Of a DNA stretch of 64,000 nucleotides, positions 25,840-35,957 are shown in pieces. The position numbers were made by a program, and so were the translations under genes. The stretch lies in NCBI RefSeq assembly GCF_022655055.1, contig NZ_CP093384.1, positions 868,001 through 932,000 of the forward strand, read 5' to 3'. Within the stretch, counting starts at the first letter, position 1. Each line of letters opens with the position of its first letter. The notes under the pieces are model-generated. The model had not been told where the DNA came from, ran no database searches, and saw nothing but the letters and a program-made list of their open reading frames with translations. The DNA is from Vagococcus sp. CY52-2 (GTDB lineage Bacteria; Bacillota; Bacilli; Lactobacillales; Vagococcaceae).

Positions 25840-28161
25840 ATGAGAATGAATGAAAAAGGATTGACCCAAGCGGAAGTTAACCAGCGTATTAGTCAGGGAC
25901 AAGTGAATGATTATGTTTCTGATACATCAAAAAGCAACAAAGAGATTATTTATGACAATGTTTTTACTTTATTTAATTTGTTAAATGTTGTGATTGCTAT
26001 CTGTTTAGCTTTAGTTGGAGCTTATAGCAATCTGTTTTTTATGGCTATTATTATCTTAAATGTGGTCATTGGAGTATCACAAGAAATTCGAGCGAAAAAT
26101 CTTGTGTCACAGTTATCGATTGTGAACGAAGAAAACGTTGAGGTCTTTCGTGACAATCAAACAATCGGCATTCCCACCACTGAATTAGTATTAGATGATG
26201 TGGTTATTTTATCTGCAGGCCAACAAGTTCCTTCTGATATGGAAATTTTGTCTGGAAATGTTGAGGTAAATGAATCGTTATTAACAGGTGAGGCTGATTT
26301 AATCAAAAAATCGACTGCCAGTCAACTTATGTCAGGAAGCTATGTCACAAGTGGTCAATGTGTGGCCAAAGTGGTTCATGTTGGAAAAGATAATTATGCC
26401 GTCAGAATCGCTGAAGAAGCTAAAATTCATAAACCAGTCACTTCTGAATTAGTTGAATCGATCAGAAAAGTGGCAAAATTTACCAGTTATATTATCATTC
26501 CTTTGGGTATGATTTTGTTTTTAGAAGCGTATTTTTTAAGACAAAGTGATTTGAAATTATCTGTGGTGTCATCTGCTGCTGCCTTACTAGGTATGCTGCC
26601 AAAAGGAATGGTGTTATTAATTAGTATTGCTTTAGCAACAGGTGTGGTCAAACTAACAAAGAAAAAAGTATTGGTTCAAGACATGCACTCAATTGAAACA
26701 TTAGCACATGTGGACGTGTTGTGTTTAGATAAGACTGGTACGATTACGCAGGGAAACATGTTGGTGTCAGAAGTGATTGATGTCAATCCATCATTCAAAG
26801 AAATAAACACAACCAATTTAATGGAAAACTATATTAATGCGACAGATGATAATAATTTGACCATGCAAGCCTTGCGTTCTTATTATCAAACGTCAACTAA
26901 TTTAAATGTATTAGATACTTTAGCGTTCTCATCAGATAGAAAATGGGGAGCGGTACTGTTTGAAGGCGTGGGATGTGTATATCTTGGAGCGCCAGAACGT
27001 TTAGTGTCAGAAGATAAATTACCACAAGAAATTTATCAAGCGCAGGCACAAGGTAGTCGAGTCCTTCTTTTAGGGATCGATCAATCAGCCACTCAGCTAA
27101 CTGATACAGTAGGAAATGTTGAAGCATTATCTGTCTTAATTATTGAAGATGCTATTCGAGAAAATGCAGAACAGACATTGGCTTATCTAGACAGTGAAGG
27201 GGTTGCGTTAAAAGTTATTTCTGGTGACAATCCAATTACTGTATCAAATGTAGCAAGACGTGCCGGTCTAAATCACTATGAGGAATATATTGATTTATCA
27301 ACGATTGAAACAGAAGAAGAGGTCAAAGCTATTGTGGATGACTATACTGTGTTTGGTCGAGTGAGTCCACAACAGAAAAAATGGTTAGTCGAAGCACTAA
27401 GACAAAAAGACCATATTGTTGCTATGACGGGTGATGGTGTGAATGACATTTTAGCGATGAAAGAGGCAGACTGTAGTATTGCCATGGCTGAAGGGGATAA
27501 TGCGACACGTCAAATGGCTAATTTGGTTTTATTAAATTCTGATTTTACTACCTTACCAGATGTGTTGTTTGAAGGTCGACGTGTGGTTAATAATGTGACA
27601 AAAGTTGCGAGTATCTTTTTTATTAAAACTATCTACTCATTTATCTTGTCCATTATTTGTATGGTAGCAGCAATTGGATTCCCATTTATTCCGATTCAAA
27701 TTACGTTGCTTGATTTAGCAATAGAAGGCTATCCTACGTTCTTCTTATCATTTGAATCTGACAAACGTAAAATTACGACAAAATTTTTACCAACTGCCCT
27801 ACGACGAGCGTTGCCAAATGCATTGTTAGTAGTCATTAATATGTTAGTGATCTATTTTGTTTCTCCAAAATTAGGCATTACAGGAATCGATCAAACAACA
27901 TTAATGTATTACATGTTGATTGCTGTTAGTGCTATGGCAGTTATTAAGGCGTGTTTGCCATTTAATCCACTCCGATTATTTTTAGCGGTGACAACAACTG
28001 TTGGAACGTTTGTAGCGGCAATGCTATTTACATCATTATTAGAAATCACTTGGCTAAATGCTACTACATTACCTGTTTTTGTTGTACTTGTTATTTGTTC
28101 GATTATTGGTAAGCTCATTTTAGATAAATTAATTACGGGTAAAATGGGATCTTTTAACTAA
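25840..28161 (+). CDS. Cation-translocating P-type ATPase (CtpE-like)
   Basis: The 773-residue ion pump has an actuator motif LLTGEAD (about 148-154), the phosphorylation site DKTGT with Asp297, the hinge MTGDGVND (about 530-537) and roughly ten membrane helices. There is no N-terminal heavy-metal domain and no CPC motif; the helix before the phosphorylation site reads GMLPKGM. This fits the CtpE-like group of Gram-positive P-type ATPases, for which calcium has been proposed in mycobacteria. The ion here is an inference. The gene is monocistronic, between the PASTA operon and dnaG. Confidence 0.88.
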   Translation: MRMNEKGLTQAEVNQRISQGQVNDYVSDTSKSNKEIIYDNVFTLFNLLNVVIAICLALVGAYSNLFFMAIIILNVVIGVSQEIRAKNLVSQLSIVNEENVEVFRDNQTIGIPTTELVLDDVVILSAGQQVPSDMEILSGNVEVNESLLTGEADLIKKSTASQLMSGSYVTSGQCVAKVVHVGKDNYAVRIAEEAKIHKPVTSELVESIRKVAKFTSYIIIPLGMILFLEAYFLRQSDLKLSVVSSAAALLGMLPKGMVLLISIALATGVVKLTKKKVLVQDMHSIETLAHVDVLCLDKTGTITQGNMLVSEVIDVNPSFKEINTTNLMENYINATDDNNLTMQALRSYYQTSTNLNVLDTLAFSSDRKWGAVLFEGVGCVYLGAPERLVSEDKLPQEIYQAQAQGSRVLLLGIDQSATQLTDTVGNVEALSVLIIEDAIRENAEQTLAYLDSEGVALKVISGDNPITVSNVARRAGLNHYEEYIDLSTIETEEEVKAIVDDYTVFGRVSPQQKKWLVEALRQKDHIVAMTGDGVNDILAMKEADCSIAMAEGDNATRQMANLVLLNSDFTTLPDVLFEGRRVVNNVTKVASIFFIKTIYSFILSIICMVAAIGFPFIPIQITLLDLAIEGYPTFFLSFESDKRKITTKFLPTALRRALPNALLVVINMLVIYFVSPKLGITGIDQTTLMYYMLIAVSAMAVIKACLPFNPLRLFLAVTTTVGTFVAAMLFTSLLEITWLNATTLPVFVVLVICSIIGKLILDKLITGKMGSFN

Positions 28162-28171
28162 GCACAAATTG

Positions 28172-28199
28172 TTGCAAACTAAATGATTTATGTTATAAT
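28172..28199 (+). promoter_or_regulatory. Promoter of dnaG-rpoD
   Basis: TTGCAA (28172-28177) and TATAAT (28194-28199) with a 16-base spacer form a good vegetative promoter about 90 bases before dnaG. Confidence 0.7.
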
Positions 28200-28222
28200 T
28201 TATTATGAAGAGTTATGTCGTG

Positions 28223-28250
28223 GTCGCGCTGATTTCAGTGCGACTTTTCT
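28223..28250 (+). terminator. Leader hairpin before dnaG
   Basis: GTCGCGCT-GATTTC-AGTGCGAC (28223-28244) followed by TTTTCT looks like a weak terminator or attenuator between the promoter and dnaG. Confidence 0.45.
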
Positions 28251-28285
28251 GACTTAATTATGTAAAAAGGGGATGACTTATCAAT

Positions 28286-30124
28286 ATGCCACAATTAATC
28301 CCTCAAGAATTAATTGATACAGTTAGACAAGAAACAAATATTGTTGAGGTCGTTGAAAACTATGTTCAATTAAAAAAATCTGGTAAAAATTATTTAGGCT
28401 TATGCCCATTTCACAATGAAAAAACACCGTCGTTTACCGTAGCAGAGGATAAACAAATCTTTCATTGCTTTGGATGTGGTAAGGGTGGAAATGTGTTTAC
28501 TTTTATTCAAGAAGTAGAAGGATTATCATTTCCTGAGGCAGTTGGGAAACTAGCTGAACCACTAAATGTATCTTTGCCAACAACGTCATTTTCTGGTGTG
28601 CAACAAACACCCAAAAATAGTACACATCAGACATTAATTGAGATGCACGAACATGCTAAAAGTTTTTTTCACCATATTCTGGTAAATACAGAAGTTGGTA
28701 AAGATGCTATGACTTATTTGGAACAACGAGGTATTTCTCGAGAATATATTGATGCGTTTGAGTTAGGCTTTGCTCCTGACAACCGAGACATTTTATTAAA
28801 AGTTATGCAAAAAGAATTTAAAGACGGTCCTTTTGATGAGTCAGGTTTATTTGTCGAAAGAGATGATGGCACGTTGATGGACCGGTTTTTTAATCGAGTC
28901 ATGTTTCCAATAAAGGATGCTAAAGGCAAAACAATTGGTTTTTCAGGTAGGCAGATGCCAACAGATCAACCAGATAAGGATAAAAAGCAGCCTAAATACC
29001 TTAATAGTCCTGAAACGGAGATATTTAACAAGCGAGAAGTGATTTATAATTTTCATTTAGCTAGACCTCATATTAGAAAAACAAATGAGGTTTATTTATT
29101 TGAAGGATTTATGGATGTTATGGCGTCTTATATGTCTGGTGTTAAAAATGCTGTCGCCACTATGGGAACAAGTTTAACTGAGCAACAAATTCATCGATTA
29201 GAGCGTGTGTGCGAAGATGTGACGATTTGTTATGATGGTGATTCAGCCGGCATCAATGCGACCAACCGGGCAATTGAATTATTGACCAAAAATACCGCAA
29301 TCGGGGTTCAGGTAGTCAGTTTACCGAATAAACTAGATCCAGATGATTATCGGATGATGTATGGAACAGATGCTTTAGAAAACGAATTATTACACCATAA
29401 ACAAACTGTGTTTCAGTTTAAACGCGTTTATTTGATGCAAGATTTTAATTTGGCAAACGAATCAGATGTTTTAGCTTATCTAGAGCTTGTGTTAAAAGAG
29501 TTAGCTATGATTCCATCTGTTATTGAAAAAGATTTCGCTTTAACACAACTATCAGAAGAATTTAACCTTTCTAAAGAAACGTTACAACTTCAATTAAATC
29601 AATTAATACAAGATAATAAGCAGCAAGCTTTTAAACAAATCATACCTAGAAGGCCAGAAACCATCGTTCCTAAAACACAGGAATTTAGAAACATAGATGT
29701 GGTTGAAAAAGCCGAAAGGTTATTAATATTTCGTGCGTTAAATGAGAAGACAACATTTCAAAAAATAATCAGTCAGCCTAACTTTTCATTTATTCATGAT
29801 GCCTATCAGGAATTATTTCAACATATAGCAAGTTTTTATGAATTGTATGGTCGAGTTGAATTGGCAGATTTTATTAATTATTTGAAAGAAGACAATTTAC
29901 GTAATGTATTAATAACTATTACCATGCAAAATTTTAGTGAACAAAGTAATGACCGGGAGATTAGTGATTGTTTACAAGTGATAGAAAAAGCAAGTATTCA
30001 GTCTAAAATAAACGCTTTAAAGAAACAGCAACAAGAGGTCAAACAGATAGGTGATTCTATCAAAGAAATGGAAGTAACATTAGAAATTATCCAATTGCAA
30101 AAAGAATTAAGTAATTGGGGATAA
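28286..30124 (+). CDS. dnaG: DNA primase DnaG
   Basis: The 612-residue primase synthesises RNA primers at the replication fork. A CHC2 zinc finger is seen at the N-terminus (Cys40, His43, Cys61, Cys64). The catalytic TOPRIM core has LFEGFMDVMAS and the acidic YDGDSAG motif. The C-terminal ~150 residues form the DnaB-interacting helical domain. The length is standard. AAGGGG lies about 13 bases before the ATG, a little far. It is followed after 18 bases by rpoD, the classic macromolecular-synthesis operon pair; rpsU is not in front of it here. Confidence 0.96.
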   Translation: MPQLIPQELIDTVRQETNIVEVVENYVQLKKSGKNYLGLCPFHNEKTPSFTVAEDKQIFHCFGCGKGGNVFTFIQEVEGLSFPEAVGKLAEPLNVSLPTTSFSGVQQTPKNSTHQTLIEMHEHAKSFFHHILVNTEVGKDAMTYLEQRGISREYIDAFELGFAPDNRDILLKVMQKEFKDGPFDESGLFVERDDGTLMDRFFNRVMFPIKDAKGKTIGFSGRQMPTDQPDKDKKQPKYLNSPETEIFNKREVIYNFHLARPHIRKTNEVYLFEGFMDVMASYMSGVKNAVATMGTSLTEQQIHRLERVCEDVTICYDGDSAGINATNRAIELLTKNTAIGVQVVSLPNKLDPDDYRMMYGTDALENELLHHKQTVFQFKRVYLMQDFNLANESDVLAYLELVLKELAMIPSVIEKDFALTQLSEEFNLSKETLQLQLNQLIQDNKQQAFKQIIPRRPETIVPKTQEFRNIDVVEKAERLLIFRALNEKTTFQKIISQPNFSFIHDAYQELFQHIASFYELYGRVELADFINYLKEDNLRNVLITITMQNFSEQSNDREISDCLQVIEKASIQSKINALKKQQQEVKQIGDSIKEMEVTLEIIQLQKELSNWG

Positions 30125-30142
30125 TACAAGGGGGAGTCCATC

Positions 30143-31273
30143 ATGTCAAAAATGGAAAAAGATGCCGCATACAAAAAAGAAGTAACCAAGTTCATCAAAA
30201 TAAATCGAGTTAGAGGTTCAGTATTTTATGATGAATTAACCAATAAATTAGCTACTCCTTATGAATTAGATGCTGATGATATGGATGAATTGATTGAAAA
30301 AGTTGAGGACGCAGGAATTAGCGTTGTGGATGAAAAAGGCGAGCCAAGTGAACATAGTTTGCGTGTCGCTAAAAAAAATCAAGAATCTAAGAAGACAAAA
30401 GAAAAAGAAGAAGAAGAAGAAGATTTAATTGCACCAGCTGGGGTAAAAATCAATGATCCCGTTCGTATGTACTTAAAAGAAATCGGTCGTGTCTCACTTC
30501 TTACAGCTGACGAGGAAGTTGCTTTAGCGCTACGTATTAAAGAAGGTGACCCTGAAGCAAAACAAGAATTAGCTGAAGCTAACCTACGTTTAGTGGTGAG
30601 TATTGCAAAACGTTACGTTGGTCGTGGAATGCAATTTCTTGATTTAATCCAAGAAGGGAACATGGGATTAATGAAGGCAGTTGAAAAGTTTGACCACGAA
30701 AAAGGGTTTAAGTTTTCTACTTATGCGACTTGGTGGATTCGTCAAGCAATTACGCGTGCGATTGCCGATCAAGCAAGAACGATTCGTATTCCAGTTCATA
30801 TGGTTGAAACAATCAATAAATTAATTCGTATCCAACGTCAATTACTACAAGACTTGGGACGCGAACCAACACCAGAAGAAATTGGAGCAGAGATGGATTT
30901 ATCACCTGAAAAAGTACGTGAAATCTTAAAAATCGCTCAAGAGCCTGTCTCACTTGAAACACCTATTGGAGAAGAAGATGACTCGCACTTAGGTGATTTT
31001 ATCGAGGATCAAGATGCAACTAGTCCAGCTGAACATGCAGCTTACGAATTATTAAAAGAACAATTAGAAAGTGTGCTTGATACATTAACTGATAGAGAAG
31101 AAAATGTCTTACGTTTACGTTTTGGTTTAGATGATGGACGCACTCGTACATTAGAAGAAGTCGGAAAAGTATTTGGTGTGACTCGTGAGAGAATTCGTCA
31201 GATTGAAGCAAAAGCGTTAAGAAAATTACGCCACCCTTCTCGTTCTAAACAATTAAAAGACTTTTTAGAATAA
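30143..31273 (+). CDS. rpoD: RNA polymerase primary sigma factor RpoD (SigA)
   Basis: The 376-residue housekeeping sigma-70 factor carries region 1.1 (about 1-80) and an acidic linker EKEEEEED. Region 1.2 is [13 protein letters not shown]. Region 2 ([37 protein letters not shown]) reads the -10 box, and region 4 ([20 protein letters not shown]) reads the -35. The length fits Firmicute SigA. GGGGGAG precedes the ATG. It is co-transcribed with dnaG and ends at a strong terminator. Confidence 0.97.
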   Translation: MSKMEKDAAYKKEVTKFIKINRVRGSVFYDELTNKLATPYELDADDMDELIEKVEDAGISVVDEKGEPSEHSLRVAKKNQESKKTKEKEEEEEDLIAPAGVKINDPVRMYLKEIGRVSLLTADEEVALALRIKEGDPEAKQELAEANLRLVVSIAKRYVGRGMQFLDLIQEGNMGLMKAVEKFDHEKGFKFSTYATWWIRQAITRAIADQARTIRIPVHMVETINKLIRIQRQLLQDLGREPTPEEIGAEMDLSPEKVREILKIAQEPVSLETPIGEEDDSHLGDFIEDQDATSPAEHAAYELLKEQLESVLDTLTDREENVLRLRFGLDDGRTRTLEEVGKVFGVTRERIRQIEAKALRKLRHPSRSKQLKDFLE

Positions 31274-31280
31274 AAATAAT

Positions 31281-31313
31281 AACGCACTAGTTAAAGCTAG
31301 TGCGTTTGTTTTT
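31281..31313 (+). terminator. Terminator of dnaG-rpoD
   Basis: AACGCACTAG (31281-31290) and CTAGTGCGTT (31297-31306) are perfect arms, followed by TGTTTTT. Confidence 0.9.
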
Positions 31314-31437
31314 AATTGATTTTTTTAAAAGAATGTTAAATAATCAATAAAAAGACTTAATTCATTCTAAAGATGGATGGAAATAAGGAATAGATGTGTT
31401 ACATTTGTAATGAATTAAAAAATGAAAAGGTGATGTT

Positions 31438-32448
31438 ATGAATAAATTTAAAAAGATTTTACTAGGTCTTACACTACTTTCAACAGTTGGATTAAGTACG
31501 CAAGTTTCGGCTGCAGAAAAAGCGAAAGATGAAGGATGGGATATTCCAAATATCGCATTAGGTAATGGCTTAACAGATGCTGAAAAGCAACAAACACGTG
31601 ATATTTTAACAAAAGACCTGAGTAAAGTATCCATGTTAAGTGGAGCAAACACTCAGAATATAAATGAATACATTGTTGATGGCAATGATTTAGTGAAATA
31701 TGTGACCGACGTTCCAGAATTTACCAGTTCGTCAAAAGCTTATTCAAGTGCGTTGATTGCTCGTACAAAAAGTGGGTCAGGTGTTACCGTAGATATTGTG
31801 ACACCAGATAAAATTACCGCAAGAACTGAAGCAATGTATCGTTCAGCAGCGATTACAAGTGGTGTGTATGATGCCTACATTCGTATTGCAAGCGTTCGAC
31901 CAATGGATGGTAGTGGTGCATTAGCTGGTATTTATAAGATTTATGATGAAGTAGATCCTGCCTCTAATCAAACAGAACAAAAAGAGCGTGATGAAAAGCG
32001 TGAAGTAGCACAAGATCAAATGCAAGTGGTTTCTGCCATTGATCAACAAAACCAAGATAATAAAGATTATTCTTCAGAAAACATCTTAGTCATGTTAGCT
32101 GATATTCAAATGGAATTACAAAAAATTAATAAGAAATTAAGTGACATGTCTGATGAGAAAAAGAAACAAGAAGTAACCAATGTGGTTGACGAACAAATTG
32201 AGAAAAACGGCCTGCAAGAAGCCATTACACCAGAACTAAAAACGCAAGTCGTCAATAACATGGTGAACTTTACTAATACAAGTGCCATCACAGATAAAGA
32301 ATTAACCAGTCAATTATCTGGGTTTAAAGATGACATTGTGAAAAATGGTAAAGAATTTAAAGATAATTTATTGTCAGAAGAAAATGTCGAAAAAGCAAAA
32401 GGAATTTGGCAAAAGATTAAAGATTTCTTCTCAAACTTATTTAAATAA
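31438..32448 (+). CDS. Secreted DUF1002 protein
   Basis: The 336-residue protein has a signal peptide (about 1-25, ending VSA-AE) and a DUF1002 domain (WDIPNIALGNGLTDAEKQQT, AYSSALIARTKSGSGVTVDI, YRSAAITSGVYDAYIRIASV). A helical C-terminal part from about 180 may be coiled coil. DUF1002 proteins are exported by many Gram-positives; their function is unknown. AAAGGTGATG precedes the ATG. It is a single gene with its own terminator. Confidence 0.85.
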   Translation: MNKFKKILLGLTLLSTVGLSTQVSAAEKAKDEGWDIPNIALGNGLTDAEKQQTRDILTKDLSKVSMLSGANTQNINEYIVDGNDLVKYVTDVPEFTSSSKAYSSALIARTKSGSGVTVDIVTPDKITARTEAMYRSAAITSGVYDAYIRIASVRPMDGSGALAGIYKIYDEVDPASNQTEQKERDEKREVAQDQMQVVSAIDQQNQDNKDYSSENILVMLADIQMELQKINKKLSDMSDEKKKQEVTNVVDEQIEKNGLQEAITPELKTQVVNNMVNFTNTSAITDKELTSQLSGFKDDIVKNGKEFKDNLLSEENVEKAKGIWQKIKDFFSNLFK

Positions 32449-32454
32449 CGTTGA

Positions 32455-32485
32455 AACTATCTAGTGAAAACTAGGTAGTTTTTTT
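32455..32485 (+). terminator. Terminator of the DUF1002 gene
   Basis: AACTATCTAG and CTAGGTAGTT form a 10-bp stem (32455-32480) followed by TTTTT. Confidence 0.85.
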
Positions 32486-32530
32486 AATAGACTAGGGGAT
32501 TATAAGTTCAGCCGTCAATGTCTAGCTCCC

Positions 32531-32632
32531 AAGTCCTGACCTAGTGAAAAAAAGATAACTTTTCGCCATTGCGCGCTTCGCTGCTCATTCAGGGTCAAAT
32601 TTCCTATTTTTTCATAGGTCAAGGCGGACTTT
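32531..32632. repeat. Long hairpin-forming noncoding element
   Basis: AAGTCC plus TGACCTA(g)TGAAAAAA (32531-32552) pair with TTTTTTCATAGGTCA plus GGACTT (32608-32632). This gives 15 bp with one bulge and a further 6 bp. The ~55-base loop contains its own GC-rich GCGCGCTTCGCTGC hairpin. No ORF crosses it convincingly. It looks like a dispersed intergenic repeat or a structured RNA. Confidence 0.6.
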
Positions 32633-32732
32633 TCCCTTTTCTTATACTCACTCACAATAGGACCATCGACTGATTTTTCCAATGCTTTTTTTAGGTATAC
32701 TTAAATTATTAATGAAAAAGGAGTTATTGAGG

Positions 32733-33890
32733 ATGTCAAAAAAGAAAAAAGTGGTTATTGGGAGTATTATTGGGTTGGTAGTGATTGCTGCAATCGGTGG
32801 GAAAATGGTGTTATCGAAAAAAGAGCCAGTAAACACAAAGGAAGAAGAAAAAATTGAGTTTTATACCGTTGAAAATGTTGATCAAGTGTTTATTAATGGT
32901 GTGGTAACTCCTGTTATGTCAAAAGAATTTACCAAAGATACAACTCTAGGTAAATTGGGTGATTTAAACGTAAAAAATGGTGAAAATGTCACAAAAGATA
33001 CAGTGCTTTATCAATACTTAGATGAGACAACAGACTCTCAAATTAGAGACTTGAAATTTCAAATTGAATCAACACAAGCCGAAAAAGAAAAAGCTGCAAG
33101 ACAAATGCAACTTGAAATAAATGAAATGAATAATGTGTCAACCTCAGAATCAGGAGAAGCTGCCAGTAGCCCTGTATCGAAAGAAAGCATAGAATTAAAA
33201 TATGATTTAGGTAGTTATGATATTAAAATGAGTCAATTACAAACACAAATTAATGAATTAAGCGAAAAACAGGTTAATAAAGTCATTGCACCTTTTGACG
33301 GTCAGGTTATTATTCCACAAGACCAAAACAGAGATAGTGCCATTTTAACGTTATCATCAACTGATTTTTATGTTGAAGGTAGTGTCAATGAGAAAGACTT
33401 AGAAAAAGTTAAAGAAAAACAATTAGCGGACGTTAGAACCATTGCGGATAATAAACCATACAAAGGTGAAGTCACTTATGTGTCTAATATTCCAAATACC
33501 CAGCAAGCAACAGAAGGTGGTGCATCAAATAGTGGGAATTCTTTATCAACTTACACAGTAAAATTAAGTTTAAAAGATGCAAAAGAAATTCGCAAAGGAT
33601 TCCATGTACAAGCTTCGATTAAGCTAGAAGATAAAAAAATAGAAATACCAAAAGAAGCCGTAAAAGTAGATGATAAAACGAAAGAAGTTTATGTACTCGT
33701 TGATGATTTTGGCACAATTGCAAAACGGGTAGTTGAAACGACCGATCAAGGGGCATCAAAAGATAAAATTATCGTAACAAGTGGATTAGAAGGCTTAGAT
33801 CGTGTCATTATTTCATCCAAAGCATCTTTAACAGTAGGTGAACCAACTCCTGGAGGTGAAGTTACCGAAAATGAAGGAGGAGAAAAATAA
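32733..33890 (+). CDS. Efflux periplasmic-adaptor-like subunit (MacA/HlyD type)
   Basis: The 385-residue membrane-fusion protein has one N-terminal helix (about 6-25), a lipoyl/barrel-sandwich half, a helical hairpin (about 105-185), the second lipoyl half (KVIAPFDGQVII) and a beta-barrel with a membrane-proximal domain. It links the FtsX-type permease to the outside of the cell. I prefer the ATG at 32733 over openings at 32682 and 32712; GAGG lies just before it. The stop overlaps the ATPase gene start by one base, forming a MacAB-like operon. Confidence 0.9.
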   Translation: MSKKKKVVIGSIIGLVVIAAIGGKMVLSKKEPVNTKEEEKIEFYTVENVDQVFINGVVTPVMSKEFTKDTTLGKLGDLNVKNGENVTKDTVLYQYLDETTDSQIRDLKFQIESTQAEKEKAARQMQLEINEMNNVSTSESGEAASSPVSKESIELKYDLGSYDIKMSQLQTQINELSEKQVNKVIAPFDGQVIIPQDQNRDSAILTLSSTDFYVEGSVNEKDLEKVKEKQLADVRTIADNKPYKGEVTYVSNIPNTQQATEGGASNSGNSLSTYTVKLSLKDAKEIRKGFHVQASIKLEDKKIEIPKEAVKVDDKTKEVYVLVDDFGTIAKRVVETTDQGASKDKIIVTSGLEGLDRVIISSKASLTVGEPTPGGEVTENEGGEK

Positions 33891-34597
33891 TGAGTCACGA
33901 CAACCCAGTATTAGTTGAGTTAAATGATATAAATAAATACTATCCAGTCGGCAAATCAACACTGCATGTCTTAAAAAATCTCAACCTTACTATTGAGCAA
34001 GGCGAATTTATCATGATTATGGGGAAATCCGGTAGTGGAAAAACGACGCTCATGAATATTATTGGATTTTTAGATCAACTATCAGATGGTGAGTATATTT
34101 TTGATAATAAAGACGCGTCAGAATTAACTGAAAATCAAAAATCGACTTTAAGAAACGAATACATCGGATTTATTTTTCAACAATTTTTCTTAATACAATC
34201 GTTAAATGTGATTCAAAATGTTGAATTACCAATGGTGTATGGTGGAAAGAAAAAAGAAAAAGAACGTCGTCAAATCGCCTCAGACTATTTAGCTATGGTT
34301 GGTCTAGAAGGAAAAGAGTTTTCTAAAACGACTGAGTTATCAGGAGGACAACAGCAACGTGTCGCCATAGCTAGAGCCTTAGTTAATGATCCGCTATTAA
34401 TTATGGCAGATGAACCGACAGGAGCCCTTGATAGTGAAACGAGTGAAGATATTATGAGTATCTTGTCTAATTTAAATAAAGAAGGAAAAACAATTGTCAT
34501 GGTCACTCATGATCCTGATATGAGAAAGTATGCCACACGAGTGGTTTATATGAAAGATGGTTTATTCCTTACCGAGGAGGAATTTATCAATGCTTAA
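33890..34597 (+). CDS. ABC transporter ATP-binding protein (MacB-like ATPase)
   Basis: The 235-residue ATPase has Walker A GKSGSGKT (about 45-52), signature LSGGQQQR (about 151-158), Walker [16 protein letters not shown] and H-loop VTHDPD. These are the MacB/LolD-type hallmarks. GGAGGAG precedes the ATG. It overlaps both neighbours (adaptor by one base, permease by eight), so all three are made together. Confidence 0.94.
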   Translation: MSHDNPVLVELNDINKYYPVGKSTLHVLKNLNLTIEQGEFIMIMGKSGSGKTTLMNIIGFLDQLSDGEYIFDNKDASELTENQKSTLRNEYIGFIFQQFFLIQSLNVIQNVELPMVYGGKKKEKERRQIASDYLAMVGLEGKEFSKTTELSGGQQQRVAIARALVNDPLLIMADEPTGALDSETSEDIMSILSNLNKEGKTIVMVTHDPDMRKYATRVVYMKDGLFLTEEEFINA

Positions 34598-35810
34598 AAA
34601 TCTATTATTAAGTACTTTCTTAAGTTTAAGGGCACATAAACTACGTGTTTTTTTAACGATGGTTGGAATTATTATTGGAATCACAGCTGTTGTGACAGTA
34701 TCAGCAATCGGTGAAGGGATGAAGCAAAGTAGCTTAAAAGTAATGGAATCTACCGATGCTAACGTGATTCGTCTAATCTATAAGGTTGATCAGAGTGATG
34801 ATAGTATTGGCTTTCAAGACGAAGAGCCGTTTGCGTTTGACAAACTTGATTTAAAACTGTTAAGAGGACTCGATGGTGTTGATACCATTAGTGCTGATTA
34901 TGGGTTTGGATTCGGTGCTAAAGAGATGGTGACGAGTACACTAAACTATTTTGACACTTCAGGTAGTGGTCAAATTGTGGCAACAAGTAAAACGAATACA
35001 CCAGTTGGTTTTGGAAATAGTTTTACTACTGAGCAATTAGAATCAAATAGTATTATCATCACGTATGATACCATGCAATCAACGCTAGGCATCCGAAAAC
35101 CTAAAGATATTATTGGAAGAGCGATTGATGTTGATGGTATAAAATTTTTGGTAGTTGGTGTAAAGCCTAAGATTGATGATGGTGCCATGATAATGGATGA
35201 TTCCGCCTTTTTTGACGAAGTACCTAAAAAAGCGTTTAATGACCTTGCAAAGAATAAACCAATCAATGCAATCAAATTAAAAATGACAGAACACGGTGAT
35301 AGACAAGCCGTTATTGATCAAGCAAATACATTACTTAAAGAACAACACCCTAATTTAGTTGGAACATTTGAAGAAGATCGTTCAAATGAACAAGCACGAC
35401 AACAAATTGAATCGATGCTTCAAGCAGTTGTAACAGGATTATTATTTATTACAGCTATTTCACTTTTAGTTGGTGGAATTGGCGTGATGAATATCATGTA
35501 TGTGTCTGTTTCTGAACGTAAAAGAGAAATTGGGATTAGACGAGCCATTGGGGCAAAACCCATTACTATTTTATTACAATTTTTATTAGAAGCAGCGTTT
35601 ATTACACTAATTGGTGGCGTCATTGGGATCTTCTTTGGATGGGGACTTGCAACACTGATTTCCACTTTTGCAGATGGTATTACAGCAATTGTTAGTCCAA
35701 GTATGGCAATACTCTCAGCGTCTATTTCAGCAGGAATTGGGTTAATATTTGGTGTTATACCAGCTATTAATGCAGCCAAATTAGATCCTATAAAAGCAAT
35801 TTATCAATAA
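34590..35810 (+). CDS. MacB-like FtsX-fold ABC permease
   Basis: The 406-residue permease starts at ATG 34590 after GGAGGAAT; the frame also opens at 34557 inside the ATPase gene. The first helix (about 18-40) is followed by a MacB periplasmic-type domain (about 45-270) and three C-terminal helices (about 285-310, 335-365, 370-395). The cytoplasmic loop VSERKREIGIRRAIGA is diagnostic. With the adaptor and ATPase it forms a tripartite exporter, in Gram-positives usually of peptides or drugs. No substrate gene is nearby. Confidence 0.93.
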   Translation: MLKNLLLSTFLSLRAHKLRVFLTMVGIIIGITAVVTVSAIGEGMKQSSLKVMESTDANVIRLIYKVDQSDDSIGFQDEEPFAFDKLDLKLLRGLDGVDTISADYGFGFGAKEMVTSTLNYFDTSGSGQIVATSKTNTPVGFGNSFTTEQLESNSIIITYDTMQSTLGIRKPKDIIGRAIDVDGIKFLVVGVKPKIDDGAMIMDDSAFFDEVPKKAFNDLAKNKPINAIKLKMTEHGDRQAVIDQANTLLKEQHPNLVGTFEEDRSNEQARQQIESMLQAVVTGLLFITAISLLVGGIGVMNIMYVSVSERKREIGIRRAIGAKPITILLQFLLEAAFITLIGGVIGIFFGWGLATLISTFADGITAIVSPSMAILSASISAGIGLIFGVIPAINAAKLDPIKAIYQ

Positions 35811-35815
35811 ATCAC

Positions 35816-35857
35816 ACACTTAATTTGTTCAAATCGAGCAAATTAGGTGTTTTTTTG
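35816..35857 (+). terminator. Terminator of the MacAB-like operon
   Basis: ACACTTAATTTG (35816-35827) and CAAATTAGGTGT (35839-35850) pair over 12 bases with one wobble, followed by a run of T. Confidence 0.85.
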
Positions 35858-35957
35858 TTCTTTTTCATTTTGTTTATGAATTATTTTTTGCTGTTTTTAT
35901 TTCATTATAATTTCATTATATTTACCCTTTATAGTTAAGTCATCAAAAGGAGGACAT

